From an uncultured Butyricicoccus sp. (GTDB lineage Bacteria; Bacillota; Clostridia; Oscillospirales; Butyricicoccaceae): 59,401 nt of DNA. The stretch covers positions 1-59,401 of the forward strand of contig URFQ01000005.1 in the NCBI GenBank assembly GCA_900547195.1. The letters run 5' to 3'. Of the stretch, positions 42,486 to 52,086 are shown piece after piece. The notes under the pieces are model-generated. The model was not told where the DNA came from. It ran no database searches and saw nothing but the letters and a program-made list of their open reading frames with translations. Within the stretch, counting starts at the first letter, position 1. The number at the start of each line of letters is the position of its first letter. The position numbers and the translations under genes were made by a program.

Positions 42486-43508
42486 TTATTTTTCGGTGCG
42501 CGGCGGGGCAACCGAGGCGCGCAGGATGGGCGTGACCGCCATCAGACAGCGCAGACGGTCGTCCTTGTTTGCCTGCCGCAGGGCGAGCAGGCGTTCTACG
42601 CCAAGTTCGCCCATACGGGACCGGTCGATGCGCATGGTGGACAGCGGCGGTGAGACGAACGAGCAGATCTGGACGTCGTCAAACCCAATGATGGAGATAT
42701 CCTCCGGGACGCGGTAACCGACCTGGAGCAGGGCGCGGATGGCGCCGGCGGCGATGAAATCATTGCAGGCAAAAAAAGCGGTCGGCATCGCGTCCAGCCC
42801 GTTCAGGCTGGACAGCATCTGCTTTGCGGCCACCTCCACAATCGTATCCATGCGGATCACATGGCTGGGGTTTACGGTCAGGCCGAGCGCCTGCATGGCC
42901 TTGCAGTAGCCTTCGTAACGGCCATGCATGCCGCCGATTTCGACCTCGCCGCGCAGGAAGCCGATTTCGCGGTGCCCCTGGCGGTAAAGCTCCTGCACGG
43001 CGGCGAATGCACCGCCCACATTATCGGTGTTGATGCTGTTGAGCGGGCAATAGTCAAGCGGGGTATCGAGCAGCACCACCGGGCCGGGATAGTGCAGCAG
43101 CGGGGGCAGGCCTTCGGCATTCAGCTCACTGGCGAGCACAAGCACGCCCGCAAGGTTGTCCCGCGTTTCAAGCGCGCGGATCGCGGCGGCAAATTCGCCG
43201 GCCGGCACGTTGGCATAGCTAAAATCAAAGCCCTGTTCGCGCGCGCGGCGCTCGGCGCCGTTCAGCAGGTCGGTAAAGAATTCGTGGTTGCGTTCGCTGA
43301 TGTGGTTGGAAGCAATAAAACGCAGAAACCGAATCTCGCCGCGCCCGGTTTCCGCAGGCGCTGCCTCGCGGATGGTATAGCCGTTAGCCACCAGGAATGC
43401 GGCCACCCGTGCCCGGGTTTCCTTGCGTACGCCCGGCTTGTTGTTCAGGACAAGCGATACGGTCGACATCGCAACACCGGCTTCGCGCGCAATCTCTTTG
43501 ATGGTCAT
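42486..43508 (-). CDS. LacI-family regulator of sugar island 1
   Basis: 340 residues from ATG 43508. The N-terminal HTH is MTIKEIAREAGVAMSTVSLVLNNKPGV with the usual hinge. The periplasmic-binding-like effector domain runs to the end (GVLVLASELN, NTDNVGGAFAAVQELYRQGHREIGFLRG, PTAFFACNDFIAAGAIRALLQVGYRVPEDISIIGFDD). It is divergent from the ABC importer at 43875 and likely represses it until the imported sugar binds. It is paralogous to the regulator at 50824. Confidence 0.92.
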   Translation of the reverse strand: MTIKEIAREAGVAMSTVSLVLNNKPGVRKETRARVAAFLVANGYTIREAAPAETGRGEIRFLRFIASNHISERNHEFFTDLLNGAERRAREQGFDFSYANVPAGEFAAAIRALETRDNLAGVLVLASELNAEGLPPLLHYPGPVVLLDTPLDYCPLNSINTDNVGGAFAAVQELYRQGHREIGFLRGEVEIGGMHGRYEGYCKAMQALGLTVNPSHVIRMDTIVEVAAKQMLSSLNGLDAMPTAFFACNDFIAAGAIRALLQVGYRVPEDISIIGFDDVQICSFVSPPLSTMRIDRSRMGELGVERLLALRQANKDDRLRCLMAVTPILRASVAPPRTEK

Positions 43509-43674
43509 GAAACATCGTTCTCCTTCCGTGACGACACGCCCCATGGCTCTGAGCTTTGGGGCACTTCTATTCTACCAGATCGGGAAGGCATTTGTCCCGC
43601 GTTTGCCAAAAAAAGTAGGGAGATGCAAATGTTTTTGCAATATAAAAATATTTGCAAAGAGCCTCAAACTGAGT

Positions 43675-43850
43675 TTCGAATATATTTCGATTATACATTC
43701 GAAAGTTTTGAAAAAATACAGCAAAAATATACAAAAATGCACGAAAAAGATTGGGTATATTATCGATATTGACTGTGAGAGAAAAATGTGGTTAAATAAT
43801 TTCAACAACAATAAATCGAAATATCGATAAGATATTCGAAAATATTCGAA
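43675..43850. promoter_or_regulatory. AT-rich control region with four TTCGAA dyads
   Basis: The 366-base gap between the LacI gene and the importer is AT-rich against GC-rich flanks. The palindrome TTCGAA occurs at 43675, 43698, 43835 and 43845, the last two in tandem ATATTCGAA repeats just after the promoter. They are good candidates for LacI-type operator sites. Otherwise nothing is recognised. Confidence 0.5.
43769..43797 (+). promoter_or_regulatory. Promoter of sugar island 1
   Basis: TTGACT (43769-43774), a 17-base spacer and TTAAAT (43792-43797). The promoter of island 2 at 52203 has the same -10 and spacing. Confidence 0.55.
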
Positions 43851-43874
43851 GAGAGAACCGAAGGAGGCAGAAAC

Positions 43875-44864
43875 ATGTTCAAGAAGAGATTGTTTGCAGC
43901 GCTGACCGCTGCGGCGATGGCCCTGGGGATGCTCACCGGCTGCGGTGGAACCGGAAACAGCGGCAGTGCCGCGGACGGCAGCACCGGCGGGGACGCTTCC
44001 GCGGGCGGCGACGTCCGCCTGGGCGTGATTTTTAAGACGCTTTCCAACCCGTTTTATATCACCATGCAGGAGGGGGTTGAGGAAGCCGCGAAGGAATTCG
44101 GCTATCAAACCATCGTGCAGGCGCCAGAACTGGAAAGTGATTGCGAAAAGCAGATGCAGATCATGGAAAACCTCATCACCCAGCAGGTGGACGCCATTAT
44201 CCTGACCCCAAACGGTTCCACCGAGCTGGTGCCCGCCATTAAAAAGGCCAATAATGCGAACATCCCGGTGATCATTATCGATTCCCGCATTTATCAGGAC
44301 GCGCTGGACGCGGCGGATGCGCATATTGAATGCTTTATCGGCTCGGACAACTACTACGGCGGCCAGCTCGCGGCCGAAAAAATGGCGGACAAGCTGGGTG
44401 GCGCGGGCAAGGTCGCTGTGCTGGAAGGCGTGGCCGGACAGGAAGTTTCGGTACAGCGCGTGGGCGGCTTTGTCGACCGCGCCAAGGAACTTGGTTTGCA
44501 AGTCGTTTCCTCGCAGCCGGCCGATTGGGATCAGGGCAAGGGCTATACGGTTGCGCAGAACATCCTACAGGCCAATCCCGATCTGAACGGCCTGTTTGGC
44601 GCGAGCGACCTGATGGCGCTCGGCGGCATCAAGGCGATTGAGGACGCGGGTATGGCCGACCAGGTCACGGTCATTGGATTTGACGCGAACGATGACGCCA
44701 AGACTGCGATCGCGGAAGGCCGTATGTACGGCTCCATCGCCCAATCCCCGGATGAGATGGGACGGCAAGCCGTCGAAGTCTTCAAGACCCTGGGCGAAGG
44801 CGGCACGGTCGAGGCGGAAATCCCGGTTGACGTATACATGGTCGACGAGAGCAACTGCAAATAA
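43875..44864 (+). CDS. Ribose-type sugar-binding lipoprotein, island 1
   Basis: 329 residues from ATG 43875 with GGAGG upstream. The lipoprotein signal ends in MLTGC (~residue 23), then a Gly/Ser-rich spacer and a Peripla_BP_4 fold (LGVIFKTLSNPFYITMQEGVEEAAKEFGY, VDAIILTPNGSTELVPAIKKANNANIPVIIIDS, FIGSDNYYGG, GLFGASDLMALGGIKAIEDAG). This class binds ribose, xylose, galactose or inositol-like monosaccharides. It is first in the operon and feeds the ATPase and permease encoded next. The ligand cannot be read from sequence. Confidence 0.92.
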   Translation: MFKKRLFAALTAAAMALGMLTGCGGTGNSGSAADGSTGGDASAGGDVRLGVIFKTLSNPFYITMQEGVEEAAKEFGYQTIVQAPELESDCEKQMQIMENLITQQVDAIILTPNGSTELVPAIKKANNANIPVIIIDSRIYQDALDAADAHIECFIGSDNYYGGQLAAEKMADKLGGAGKVAVLEGVAGQEVSVQRVGGFVDRAKELGLQVVSSQPADWDQGKGYTVAQNILQANPDLNGLFGASDLMALGGIKAIEDAGMADQVTVIGFDANDDAKTAIAEGRMYGSIAQSPDEMGRQAVEVFKTLGEGGTVEAEIPVDVYMVDESNCK

Positions 44865-44927
44865 GCGGCCGGGAGACCGGCGGGGCGGGAAGCTGCCCCG
44901 CCCGGCCCCGATGAAGGAGGGGAGCCT

Positions 44928-46412
44928 ATGAGATCCATCGTACAAATGGAGCACATCACAGTGGAATTCCCAGGCGTGAAGGCGCTGGACGACGTCAGCT
45001 TTTCGCTCGAGCGCGGGGAGGTACACGTGCTGCTGGGCGAAAACGGCGCGGGAAAGTCCACGCTCATGAAGGTATTGTCCGGAGTTTACAAACGCAATGC
45101 CGGCACGGTTTTTGTGGACGGGCAGGAAACCGCATTTGCCGGCACCAGGGAAGCCAAGGCGGCGGGCGTCAACATCGTGCATCAGGAGCTGAACCTGGTT
45201 CCGTACCTGACGGTTGCGGAGAATATCTTCCTTGGGCGGGAGCCGAAGAGCGGCGGCATCCTTGCATGGAAGCGCTTATTCTCGGACGCGGGCGAGGTGC
45301 TGAAGCGCCTGGGGGTGGATCTGGACCCCAAGGCGGTGCTCAAGACCCTGAGCGTGGCGCAGCAGCAGATGGTGGAGATTGCCAAATGCGTGAGCCAGAA
45401 CTCCAAGGTAATCATTTTTGACGAGCCGACCTCGTCGCTCACCGATAAGGAGATCGACGCGCTGTTCGGCATCATCGCGGATTTGAAGGCGCGGGGCGTG
45501 GGCATCGTGTACATCTCCCACCGGTTTGACGAGATCAAGCGCATCGGCGACCGCGCGACCATCCTGCGCGACGGCCGGTATATCGGTACGATCGCGGTCG
45601 CGGATACCCCGGTGGAAACCATGATCCACATGATGGTCGGCCGTGAGCTGAGCGACATGTTCCCCAAAGTGGAGGCGCCGATCGGGGACGTGGTCTTTGA
45701 AGCTAAAAACTTCTCGACCAAAGACAAACTGGATAGCTGCTCGCTTTCGGTGCGGCGGGGCGAGATTGTCGCGCTGGCCGGGCTGATGGGCGCGGGGCGC
45801 ACGGAGTTCGCCCGGGCGATCATTGGCGCCGACCCGGTCACGGCGGGCGAGGTGTACTTAAACGGCCAAAAGCTGCGCATCCGTTCCCCGGAGGACGCGG
45901 TGCGGCAGGGCATCGGCCTGCTGCCCGAGGACCGCAAGCATCACGGCCTGGTTCTCGGCATGGGCGTGGGAGAGAACATCACGCTCGCAAGCCTGAAAAA
46001 GGCCATGAAAAACGGCGTGCTGAGCAAAAAAAGCGAGGAAAGCTTCGCCGAAAAATATATAGAAGCCATGAATATCAAGACGCCGCATCTGCGGCAGAGG
46101 GTGAAATTCCTGTCCGGCGGCAACCAACAGAAGGTGGTCATCGGCAAGTGGCTGATGACCGGCGGCAAGGTGCTCATCTTCGACGAGCCGACGCGCGGCA
46201 TCGACGTGGGGGCTAAGGCGGAGATCTACCGCATCATGTATGAACTCGCCGGGCAGGGCATGGCAATCGTCATGATTTCGTCCGAACTGCCCGAGGTGCT
46301 CGGCATGAGCGACCGGGTGGTCGTGATGTGCGGCGGCCGGGTGGCCGGTGAAATGAGCCGCGCGCAAGCGACGCAGGAAAAAATCATGCATTTGGCAACA
46401 GGGGGATCGTGA
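44928..46412 (+). CDS. Sugar ABC importer ATPase (RbsA-like), island 1
   Basis: 494 residues with two ATPase halves. Half 1: Walker A GENGAGKST at 37-45, signature-like LSVAQQQMVE, Walker B IIFDEPTSSL. Half 2: a degenerate Walker A GLMGAGRTE, intact signature LSGGNQQKV, Walker B LIFDEPTRGIDVG. This asymmetric pair is typical of RbsA/XylG/MglA importers. It probably energises the permease encoded two bases downstream. Confidence 0.94.
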   Translation: MRSIVQMEHITVEFPGVKALDDVSFSLERGEVHVLLGENGAGKSTLMKVLSGVYKRNAGTVFVDGQETAFAGTREAKAAGVNIVHQELNLVPYLTVAENIFLGREPKSGGILAWKRLFSDAGEVLKRLGVDLDPKAVLKTLSVAQQQMVEIAKCVSQNSKVIIFDEPTSSLTDKEIDALFGIIADLKARGVGIVYISHRFDEIKRIGDRATILRDGRYIGTIAVADTPVETMIHMMVGRELSDMFPKVEAPIGDVVFEAKNFSTKDKLDSCSLSVRRGEIVALAGLMGAGRTEFARAIIGADPVTAGEVYLNGQKLRIRSPEDAVRQGIGLLPEDRKHHGLVLGMGVGENITLASLKKAMKNGVLSKKSEESFAEKYIEAMNIKTPHLRQRVKFLSGGNQQKVVIGKWLMTGGKVLIFDEPTRGIDVGAKAEIYRIMYELAGQGMAIVMISSELPEVLGMSDRVVVMCGGRVAGEMSRAQATQEKIMHLATGGS

Positions 46413-46413
46413 G

Positions 46414-47349
46414 ATGAAAAAAGTCAGCATCAAAAGTGTATCAAATACCGCGGTCGTCCTGGCCGCGCTAGTCATACTGTGCGTCGCGCTGTCGTTGGCG
46501 TCGCCGTTCTTCGCCGGCAGGAATAACCTCGTCAACATCGTATTGCAGGCGACCATCAACGCGACGCTGGCCTGCGGCATGACTTTCGTCATCCTGACCG
46601 GCGGCATTGACCTGTCGGTCGGCTCGGTGGTTGCGTTCGCAGGCATCCTGCTCGGCGCCATGCTCAAAAGCGGCGTCCCGCTGGGCGCGGCGCTTGCCGG
46701 CTGCGTGCTGACCGGCGGCGTGTGCGGCCTTGTCAACGGCCTGCTGGTCACGCGCGTGAACCTGCCCGCGTTTATCGCCACGCTCGGCATGATGTCCATC
46801 GCGCGCGGCGGCGCGCTGTATATCGCGGACGGCCGCGCGATTTCCGGCTTTTCCGGGAAGCTGAACTTCATTGGCAGCGGCACGCTGCTCGGCGTCCCGG
46901 TGATGATTCTCGTTATGGCCGCGACGTTCGCCATCGGCATGTTCCTCCTGCGCTTTACCCGCGCGGGACGGTACATCTACGCAATCGGCGGCAACGTGGA
47001 AGCCACCCGCCTTTCGGGCATCAACACGGGCCGCTACACGGTGCTTGTGTATGGGATCTGCGGCCTGACGGCCGGCCTTGCGGCCGTGCTCCTGACCGCG
47101 CGTCTGGATTCGGCGCAGCCGGTCGCAGGCGAGGGATATGAGCTGGACGCCATCGCGGCGACCGTCATCGGCGGCACGAGCATGTCCGGCGGCGAAGGCC
47201 GCCTGTCCGGCACCTTTATCGGCGCGTTGTTTATCGCCGTGCTCAACAACGGCCTAAACCTGCTGAACGTCTCATCGTATATCCAGCAGATCGTCATCGG
47301 CCTTGTGATCATCTTTGCCGTCACCTTTGACCGCATCCGCAGCAAATAA
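46414..47349 (+). CDS. Sugar ABC importer permease (RbsC-like), island 1
   Basis: 311 residues with about eight to ten membrane helices. It has the BPD_transp_2 signatures TFVILTGGIDLSVGSVVAFAG, LPAFIATLGMMSIARG, and AIGGNVEATRLSGINTGRY, plus IAATVIGGTSMSGGEGRLSGT near the end. It forms the membrane channel, probably as a dimer, for the ligand carried by the preceding binding lipoprotein. Confidence 0.94.
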   Translation: MKKVSIKSVSNTAVVLAALVILCVALSLASPFFAGRNNLVNIVLQATINATLACGMTFVILTGGIDLSVGSVVAFAGILLGAMLKSGVPLGAALAGCVLTGGVCGLVNGLLVTRVNLPAFIATLGMMSIARGGALYIADGRAISGFSGKLNFIGSGTLLGVPVMILVMAATFAIGMFLLRFTRAGRYIYAIGGNVEATRLSGINTGRYTVLVYGICGLTAGLAAVLLTARLDSAQPVAGEGYELDAIAATVIGGTSMSGGEGRLSGTFIGALFIAVLNNGLNLLNVSSYIQQIVIGLVIIFAVTFDRIRSK

Positions 47350-47363
47350 AAGGGGGATATTCT

Positions 47364-48383
47364 ATGAAAGCTCCGATTCAAATCGGAATTTTGGGACTGG
47401 GACGCATTGGGCGGCTCCATGCACGCAATTTGGCGGCGCTGCCGGAGTTTGCCATCACTGCGGGCGTTGACCCGTATCTGACCCCGGAAAAGGAACAGGC
47501 CGCCCGGGACATCGGCATCCCGGCGATAGGGACGGACCCGGAACTGGTCTTTGCCGACCCGAATATTGAAGCGGTTGCGATTCTGTCGACAACCGAGACT
47601 CATTCGGATTTCATCATCCGCGCGGCAAAGGCCGGGAAGGCAATCTTCTGCGAAAAGCCGATTGACCACAATGTGGATCGCATTCTGGACGCGCTGCGCA
47701 CCGTGCGCGAAACCGGCGCGGTGCTGCAGGTCGGTTTTTCCCACCGCTTTGACAAGCACCATGCGCGTGTCGGCGCGCTGGTCGCGGACGGCAAGGTGGG
47801 GGACGTCAACTTTGTACGCATCATCTCCCGCGACCCGGCGCCGCCGGCCTATGAATACATCGCATCCTCGGGCGGTATTTTTGTGGACATGATGATCCAC
47901 GATTTTGACATGGCACGGTTCCTGTCGGGCAGCGAAGTGACCGAGGTTTCGGCTGCGGGCGCGGTGCTGTGTGATGAGATGTTTGCCCGCGCGGACGATG
48001 TGGACACTGCGGTGGTGACGCTGCGGTTCGCAAACGGCGCGCTCGGCGTCATCGACAACAGCCGCCGCTCGGGCTTTGGCCATGACCAGCGGGTGGAGGT
48101 CATGGGCTCCAAGGGCTGCCTGATGGATCAGAATGTGCCGGACACCAATGTGCTGTATCTGGACGAACGGGGCGTCACGGCAGACCCGGTGCAATATTTC
48201 TTCCTGGAGCGCTACAACGGCGCATTTTTGGAGGAAATGCGGCAGTTTGCACAGGCTGTACGCGGCGAGCGCACCCCACCGGTCACCGGCTTTGACGGCT
48301 TGCAGGCCGTCCTGATCGCCGAAGCGGCCAAGCGTTCCTGGCGCAGCGGGAAATTTGAAAAGGTGGAGCAGGTTTCTGTCTGA
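47364..48383 (+). CDS. Inositol 2-dehydrogenase-like Gfo/Idh/MocA oxidoreductase
   Basis: 339 residues. The N-terminal NAD Rossmann motif GILGLGRIGRLHA is followed by CEKPIDHN with the conserved lysine K98, and the catalytic-site segment GGIFVDMMIHDFDMARFL (Asp and His positions as in IolG). Sequence style and length agree with myo-inositol or scyllo-inositol dehydrogenases. It is 14 bases after the permease gene, so the imported compound is probably an inositol or similar cyclic polyol or sugar oxidised to a keto form. Exact substrate not determined. Confidence 0.88.
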   Translation: MKAPIQIGILGLGRIGRLHARNLAALPEFAITAGVDPYLTPEKEQAARDIGIPAIGTDPELVFADPNIEAVAILSTTETHSDFIIRAAKAGKAIFCEKPIDHNVDRILDALRTVRETGAVLQVGFSHRFDKHHARVGALVADGKVGDVNFVRIISRDPAPPAYEYIASSGGIFVDMMIHDFDMARFLSGSEVTEVSAAGAVLCDEMFARADDVDTAVVTLRFANGALGVIDNSRRSGFGHDQRVEVMGSKGCLMDQNVPDTNVLYLDERGVTADPVQYFFLERYNGAFLEEMRQFAQAVRGERTPPVTGFDGLQAVLIAEAAKRSWRSGKFEKVEQVSV

Positions 48384-48464
48384 CGCGGCGGTTATCCTCC
48401 GGAAATGATTGCAATACGGATGGCAAAGCGATATTTTGTCCAATCCACAGAAGGGTGAAGTGCA

Positions 48465-49598
48465 ATGAAATTAAGATTTGGTATGGTTGGCGGCGGTGGC
48501 GGCGGCATTGGCCCCTGCCATTATGCCGGTGCAATGATGGATCATAAGGCCGAACTCGCGGCCGGCTGCTTTTCCCGTCACGAAGACAAGAATAAACTGT
48601 ATGGGGAGCTTTGGGGCGTAAAGGAACCGGAGCGGCTGTATGCGGATTACCGCGCCATGGCTGAGGGCGAAGCCGCCCGCACGGACGGCATTGATTTTGT
48701 CTCCATCGTGACCCCGAACGATACCCATTATGAAATTGCCAAGTGCTTCATGGAGCACGGTATTCATGTCATGTGTGACAAACCGCTGGCCTTTTCGCTT
48801 GAACAGGGAGAGGAACTGGCCAAAATCGCAAAAGAAAGGGGTCTGCTGTTCGGACTGACGTACACCTACGCCGGGTACGCCATGGTGCGGCAGGCGCGCG
48901 AGCTGATCGAGCGCGGCGAGTTGGGCGACCTGCTGTATGTGCGGGCGCAGTACCCACAGGAATGGCTGGCCGTGGCGCTGGTTGCGCAGAAGTCCGACCA
49001 GTCACTGTGGCGGCTGGATCCGTCACGCACCGGCCCTTCGCTGGCGACCGCGGACATCGGCACCCACTGCGAGCATCTGATTCATGCGGCGACCGGGCTC
49101 ACGCCCGAGCGCGTGCTGGCCAAGTTCGACACCTATCCGCGCGACCTGCCGCTCGAAACCAATACGACCATCCTGATCGAATACCCGGGCGGCGTGACCG
49201 GCGCCATCTGGGCGTCCCAGATCGCCATCGGCCATGAATGCGATGTGTATGTTGCCGCCTACGGCACCAAGGGCGCGATTGAGTGGAGCCACAGCGCGCC
49301 CGGCCGCCTGAAGTTTACCCGCCTCAATGAACCGACCCAGATCCTGACCGCGAACCGCGAATGCGATTATGAGGAGGCAAACCGGCTGTGCCGTCTGCCG
49401 TCCGGCCATCCGGAGGGCTATTTCGAGGCGTTTGGAAACCTGTACCGCTCTTTCTGCGAGCATCTGCTTGCCAAAAAAGCCGGCGTACAGCCTGCTTCGT
49501 ATACCTACCCGACCGTTGACGACGGCATTGTGGGCCTCAAATTTATCAAGGCCTGCGTGGAAAGCAACCGGAACGGAAACGTTTGGGTGGCATTATAA
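48465..49598 (+). CDS. Gfo/Idh/MocA sugar oxidoreductase 2
   Basis: 377 residues. A long glycine loop FGMVGGGGGGIGPCHY binds NAD(P); CDKPLAF holds the family lysine K106. The C-terminal domain shows YPQEWLAV, ADIGTHCEHLIHAATG and GAIEWSH, and the end NGNVWVAL. It is closely similar to the product at 58061 over its whole length, so the two islands share a redox step, perhaps reversible oxidation of a sugar ring hydroxyl as in glycoside-cleaving pathways. It follows the IolG-like gene by 81 bases. Confidence 0.88.
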   Translation: MKLRFGMVGGGGGGIGPCHYAGAMMDHKAELAAGCFSRHEDKNKLYGELWGVKEPERLYADYRAMAEGEAARTDGIDFVSIVTPNDTHYEIAKCFMEHGIHVMCDKPLAFSLEQGEELAKIAKERGLLFGLTYTYAGYAMVRQARELIERGELGDLLYVRAQYPQEWLAVALVAQKSDQSLWRLDPSRTGPSLATADIGTHCEHLIHAATGLTPERVLAKFDTYPRDLPLETNTTILIEYPGGVTGAIWASQIAIGHECDVYVAAYGTKGAIEWSHSAPGRLKFTRLNEPTQILTANRECDYEEANRLCRLPSGHPEGYFEAFGNLYRSFCEHLLAKKAGVQPASYTYPTVDDGIVGLKFIKACVESNRNGNVWVAL

Positions 49599-49680
49599 AT
49601 AGAATGTATGCCCCGCGGCTCTCTTTCTTCTTCTCTTGCCGTTCCGCCTTCTGCTCCCGATCAAAAGGCAGGGGCATTCA

Positions 49681-49713
49681 CAAAACAGGCTGGATTTTAT
49701 CCGGCCTGTTTTT
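49681..49713 (+). terminator. Terminator of sugar island 1
   Basis: An 11-bp stem ACAGGCTGGAT / ATCCGGCCTGT around TTT, followed by T5, 80 bases after the island 1 stop. Confidence 0.85.
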
Positions 49714-49745
49714 GTGCCCATGCAAGCGGCGGACTGGAAATGCGG

Positions 49746-49774
49746 TTGACAGGTGTTTTCTATTGTGATAATAT
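49746..49774 (+). promoter_or_regulatory. Promoter of the methyltransferase gene
   Basis: TTGACA (49746-49751), 17 bases and TAATAT (49769-49774), 75 bases before the GTG start at 49849. Confidence 0.75.
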
Positions 49775-49848
49775 GGTTCATTATAAAAACATATTAACAA
49801 AGTGTGTTTATAGATTTGAACACGAGAAAAGAATCAGGAGGAGTTGCT

Positions 49849-50700
49849 GTGAAAAAGGATGTTGTGCTGCTGGATGGGGCTTCTGGAACCGCGATGTGGC
49901 AGGCGGCGGAAAAACGTGGGATTGACAAGGTGCCGGTGTGGAAATATAATATTGAACACCCGGAACTCGCGCTTCAAATTGCCAAAGAATATGTGGATGC
50001 AGGCTCGCAGGTCATTCAGACAAATACATTTGGCGCAAACGGCCCGGCGGTCAGACGCTCCTCGGAATACAGCGTCCGCGAAGTGGTGCGGGCAGGCGTT
50101 AAGATCGCAAAAGAAGCGGTGCAGGGGACGGAGACAAAGGTTGCGCTGGCAGCCGGCCCGCTTTCCGTCCTGCTGGAGCCTTATGGCGATCTGACCGCAG
50201 AGGAAGCCGCGGCTCTGTATGAGGAACAGCTCGGGGCTGGGATGGAAGAACAGCCGGACGGCATCATTTTGGAAACGTTTATGGATTTGGAAATGATGCG
50301 GGTGGCAGCCACGGTCGCCAAACAGTACGGATTGCCGGTTTTCTGCATGATGACATTTGAGAAATCCGGAAAGACGATGATGGGCAATTCCGTACAGGAC
50401 ATTGTGGATACGCTGGAGCCGGTTGGAATTGACGGCATTGGGATGAACTGTTCGCTGGGGCCGGATTTGGCGCTGCCAGTCATCCGGGATTTTTCGGAAA
50501 AAACCAGCCTGCCCCTGATGTTTAAACCGAATGCAGGGCTGCCGGTCAAGGCGGAGGATGGGACCATGATCAGTCCGTATGACGCGCAGACCTTTGCAAA
50601 GGATGTTGCGCCTGCGCTGGAGTTTGTAGGATATCTGGGGTGCTGCTGCGGCAGCGATGCAGAGTATATCCGCACGTTGAAGGAAATGTATTTTCTATAA
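49849..50700 (+). CDS. Homocysteine S-methyltransferase domain protein
   Basis: 283 residues from GTG 49849 with AGGAGGAG upstream. It is a single S-methyl_trans domain like the N-terminal part of cobalamin-dependent methionine synthase: DGASGTAMW at the start, TNTFGAN, and zinc ligands C201 in MNCSLGP and the CCC cluster at 265-267. Free-standing members pass methyl groups from S-methylmethionine, betaine-type donors or a corrinoid partner to homocysteine. It has its own promoter and terminator between the two sugar islands, so no pathway link is evident. Confidence 0.87.
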   Translation: MKKDVVLLDGASGTAMWQAAEKRGIDKVPVWKYNIEHPELALQIAKEYVDAGSQVIQTNTFGANGPAVRRSSEYSVREVVRAGVKIAKEAVQGTETKVALAAGPLSVLLEPYGDLTAEEAAALYEEQLGAGMEEQPDGIILETFMDLEMMRVAATVAKQYGLPVFCMMTFEKSGKTMMGNSVQDIVDTLEPVGIDGIGMNCSLGPDLALPVIRDFSEKTSLPLMFKPNAGLPVKAEDGTMISPYDAQTFAKDVAPALEFVGYLGCCCGSDAEYIRTLKEMYFL

Positions 50701-50772
50701 TACACGATACTGCGTTATAAATGACTTGAGAATCACTGTGCCTTGCGAGCATGACAGGCGGCATCGTTCTAG

Positions 50773-50813
50773 AAAAAACCGGTCTTCATCCAACGATGGA
50801 GACCGGTTTTTTG
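50773..50813. terminator. Bidirectional terminator
   Basis: AAAAAACCGGTCTTCATC / GATGGAGACCGGTTTTTT, one G-U pair, gives T6 in both directions. It serves the methyltransferase gene and the converging LacI gene. Confidence 0.9.
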
Positions 50814-50823
50814 TCTTAAAAGG

Positions 50824-51837
50824 TCAGCGTGGGGCGGTAGAGTCGCGCACCACCAGGCTGGTACCCAAACGGGATTTAATAATGTTGGTATCACCGGTAT
50901 CCAGAATTTCCTGAATGCGTTTTACTGCTGTGCGGCCAATGGCGTTTTTAGGGGAACGAATTGTAGTCAGTGCGGGCGTGGTAATGGTACAAATGTAGGA
51001 GTCATCAAAGCCAATAATGGAGATATCCTCCGGTACACGGTAGCCGTATTCCTGAAAGGCTCGCATGGCGCCAACAGCCAGCACATCGTTATCCGAAACA
51101 AAGGCGGTCGGGAGTTCCGGCTTATCGGCCAGGATACGGCACATCTGGTTATAAGTGCGGTCGGCAAACAGATACAATTTATGCACATAGGCTGGGTTGG
51201 CCTCCAGGCCAAGTTCACGCATTGCAAAATAGTATCCGGTTTCACGCTCCGGGATGGCGCCGGTGGATTCAACGCTGTGTAAATATCCAATTTTTTTATG
51301 GCCGATGGAATGAAGGTAAGAAACCGCTTGATACAAGGCGTCGGCATTTTCAACCGAGACGGTATTGATGCTTTCGTGCGGCAGCGTCGTATCCAAAGCG
51401 ACCAATGGCACATCGCAGCAGTGAAGAATTGGGGCGTGTTCCAGCTCAAATTCAGTTGCAAACAGGATCACGCCAGCTGCATTGCGCGATGCATGGCTCA
51501 ACTCGTCGCGCAAATTGGATCGGTCTGTATTGAGGATTTGAAGGTTAAAGCCAGACAGACGGGCCTGCGCTTCAATGCCATCTAAAATTTGAATAAAAAA
51601 ATCATCTTTACTTTCCATCAGGCAACCGGAACCACGATAGCGGATAAACAGCAGTGTGCGCGGTGCTGCAACGGGGGCCGATGGATCCTGTATGGAACGA
51701 ATCACGTATCCGTTTTGAAGCAAAAGTGCAGTGACGCGATCACGGGTCTCCTGCTTGACACCTGGCTTGTTGTTCAGCACCAGAGAAATTGTGGAAAGGG
51801 ATAGATTGGCTTCCTGAGCAATTTGTTTTAGGTTCAT
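50824..51837 (-). CDS. LacI-family regulator of sugar island 2
   Basis: 337 residues from ATG 51837. The HTH MNLKQIAQEANLSLSTISLVLNNKPGVKQETRDRV and the effector domain (NTVSVENADALYQAVSYLHSIGHKKIGYLHS, PTAFVSDNDVLAVGAMRAFQEYGYRVPEDISIIGFDDSYIC) align well with the island 1 regulator at 42486. It probably controls the divergent genes beginning at 52304, whose leader contains a long AT-rich palindrome. Codon use is more AT-rich than in island 1. Confidence 0.92.
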   Translation of the reverse strand: MNLKQIAQEANLSLSTISLVLNNKPGVKQETRDRVTALLLQNGYVIRSIQDPSAPVAAPRTLLFIRYRGSGCLMESKDDFFIQILDGIEAQARLSGFNLQILNTDRSNLRDELSHASRNAAGVILFATEFELEHAPILHCCDVPLVALDTTLPHESINTVSVENADALYQAVSYLHSIGHKKIGYLHSVESTGAIPERETGYYFAMRELGLEANPAYVHKLYLFADRTYNQMCRILADKPELPTAFVSDNDVLAVGAMRAFQEYGYRVPEDISIIGFDDSYICTITTPALTTIRSPKNAIGRTAVKRIQEILDTGDTNIIKSRLGTSLVVRDSTAPR

Positions 51838-52086
51838 GGCAACGCTCCGTTCGATATGATATGGGTACAGGGGGCGCAAATGCTTGTGGATTGTAAGATA
51901 TACTCTTAATAGCCGAAAAAAAGAATGCAAGCATTGGATATGAAAATTATACCACATATTAGCGGGATAAGCGAAAATGAAAACAAAAAAATATACGGTT
52001 CGACAAAAGAATCCGGATATACGTCTGCAAGAGTTGTGGCCCGTTGTTAAGATTATAACAGTCAAAGAAATGGAGCACAAGGAGTT

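Noticed and set aside
43509..43874. Small open frame in the AT-rich island 1 control region
   Set aside because: Frames here give Lys/Ile/Tyr-rich junk without ribosome sites and overlap the promoter and dyads.
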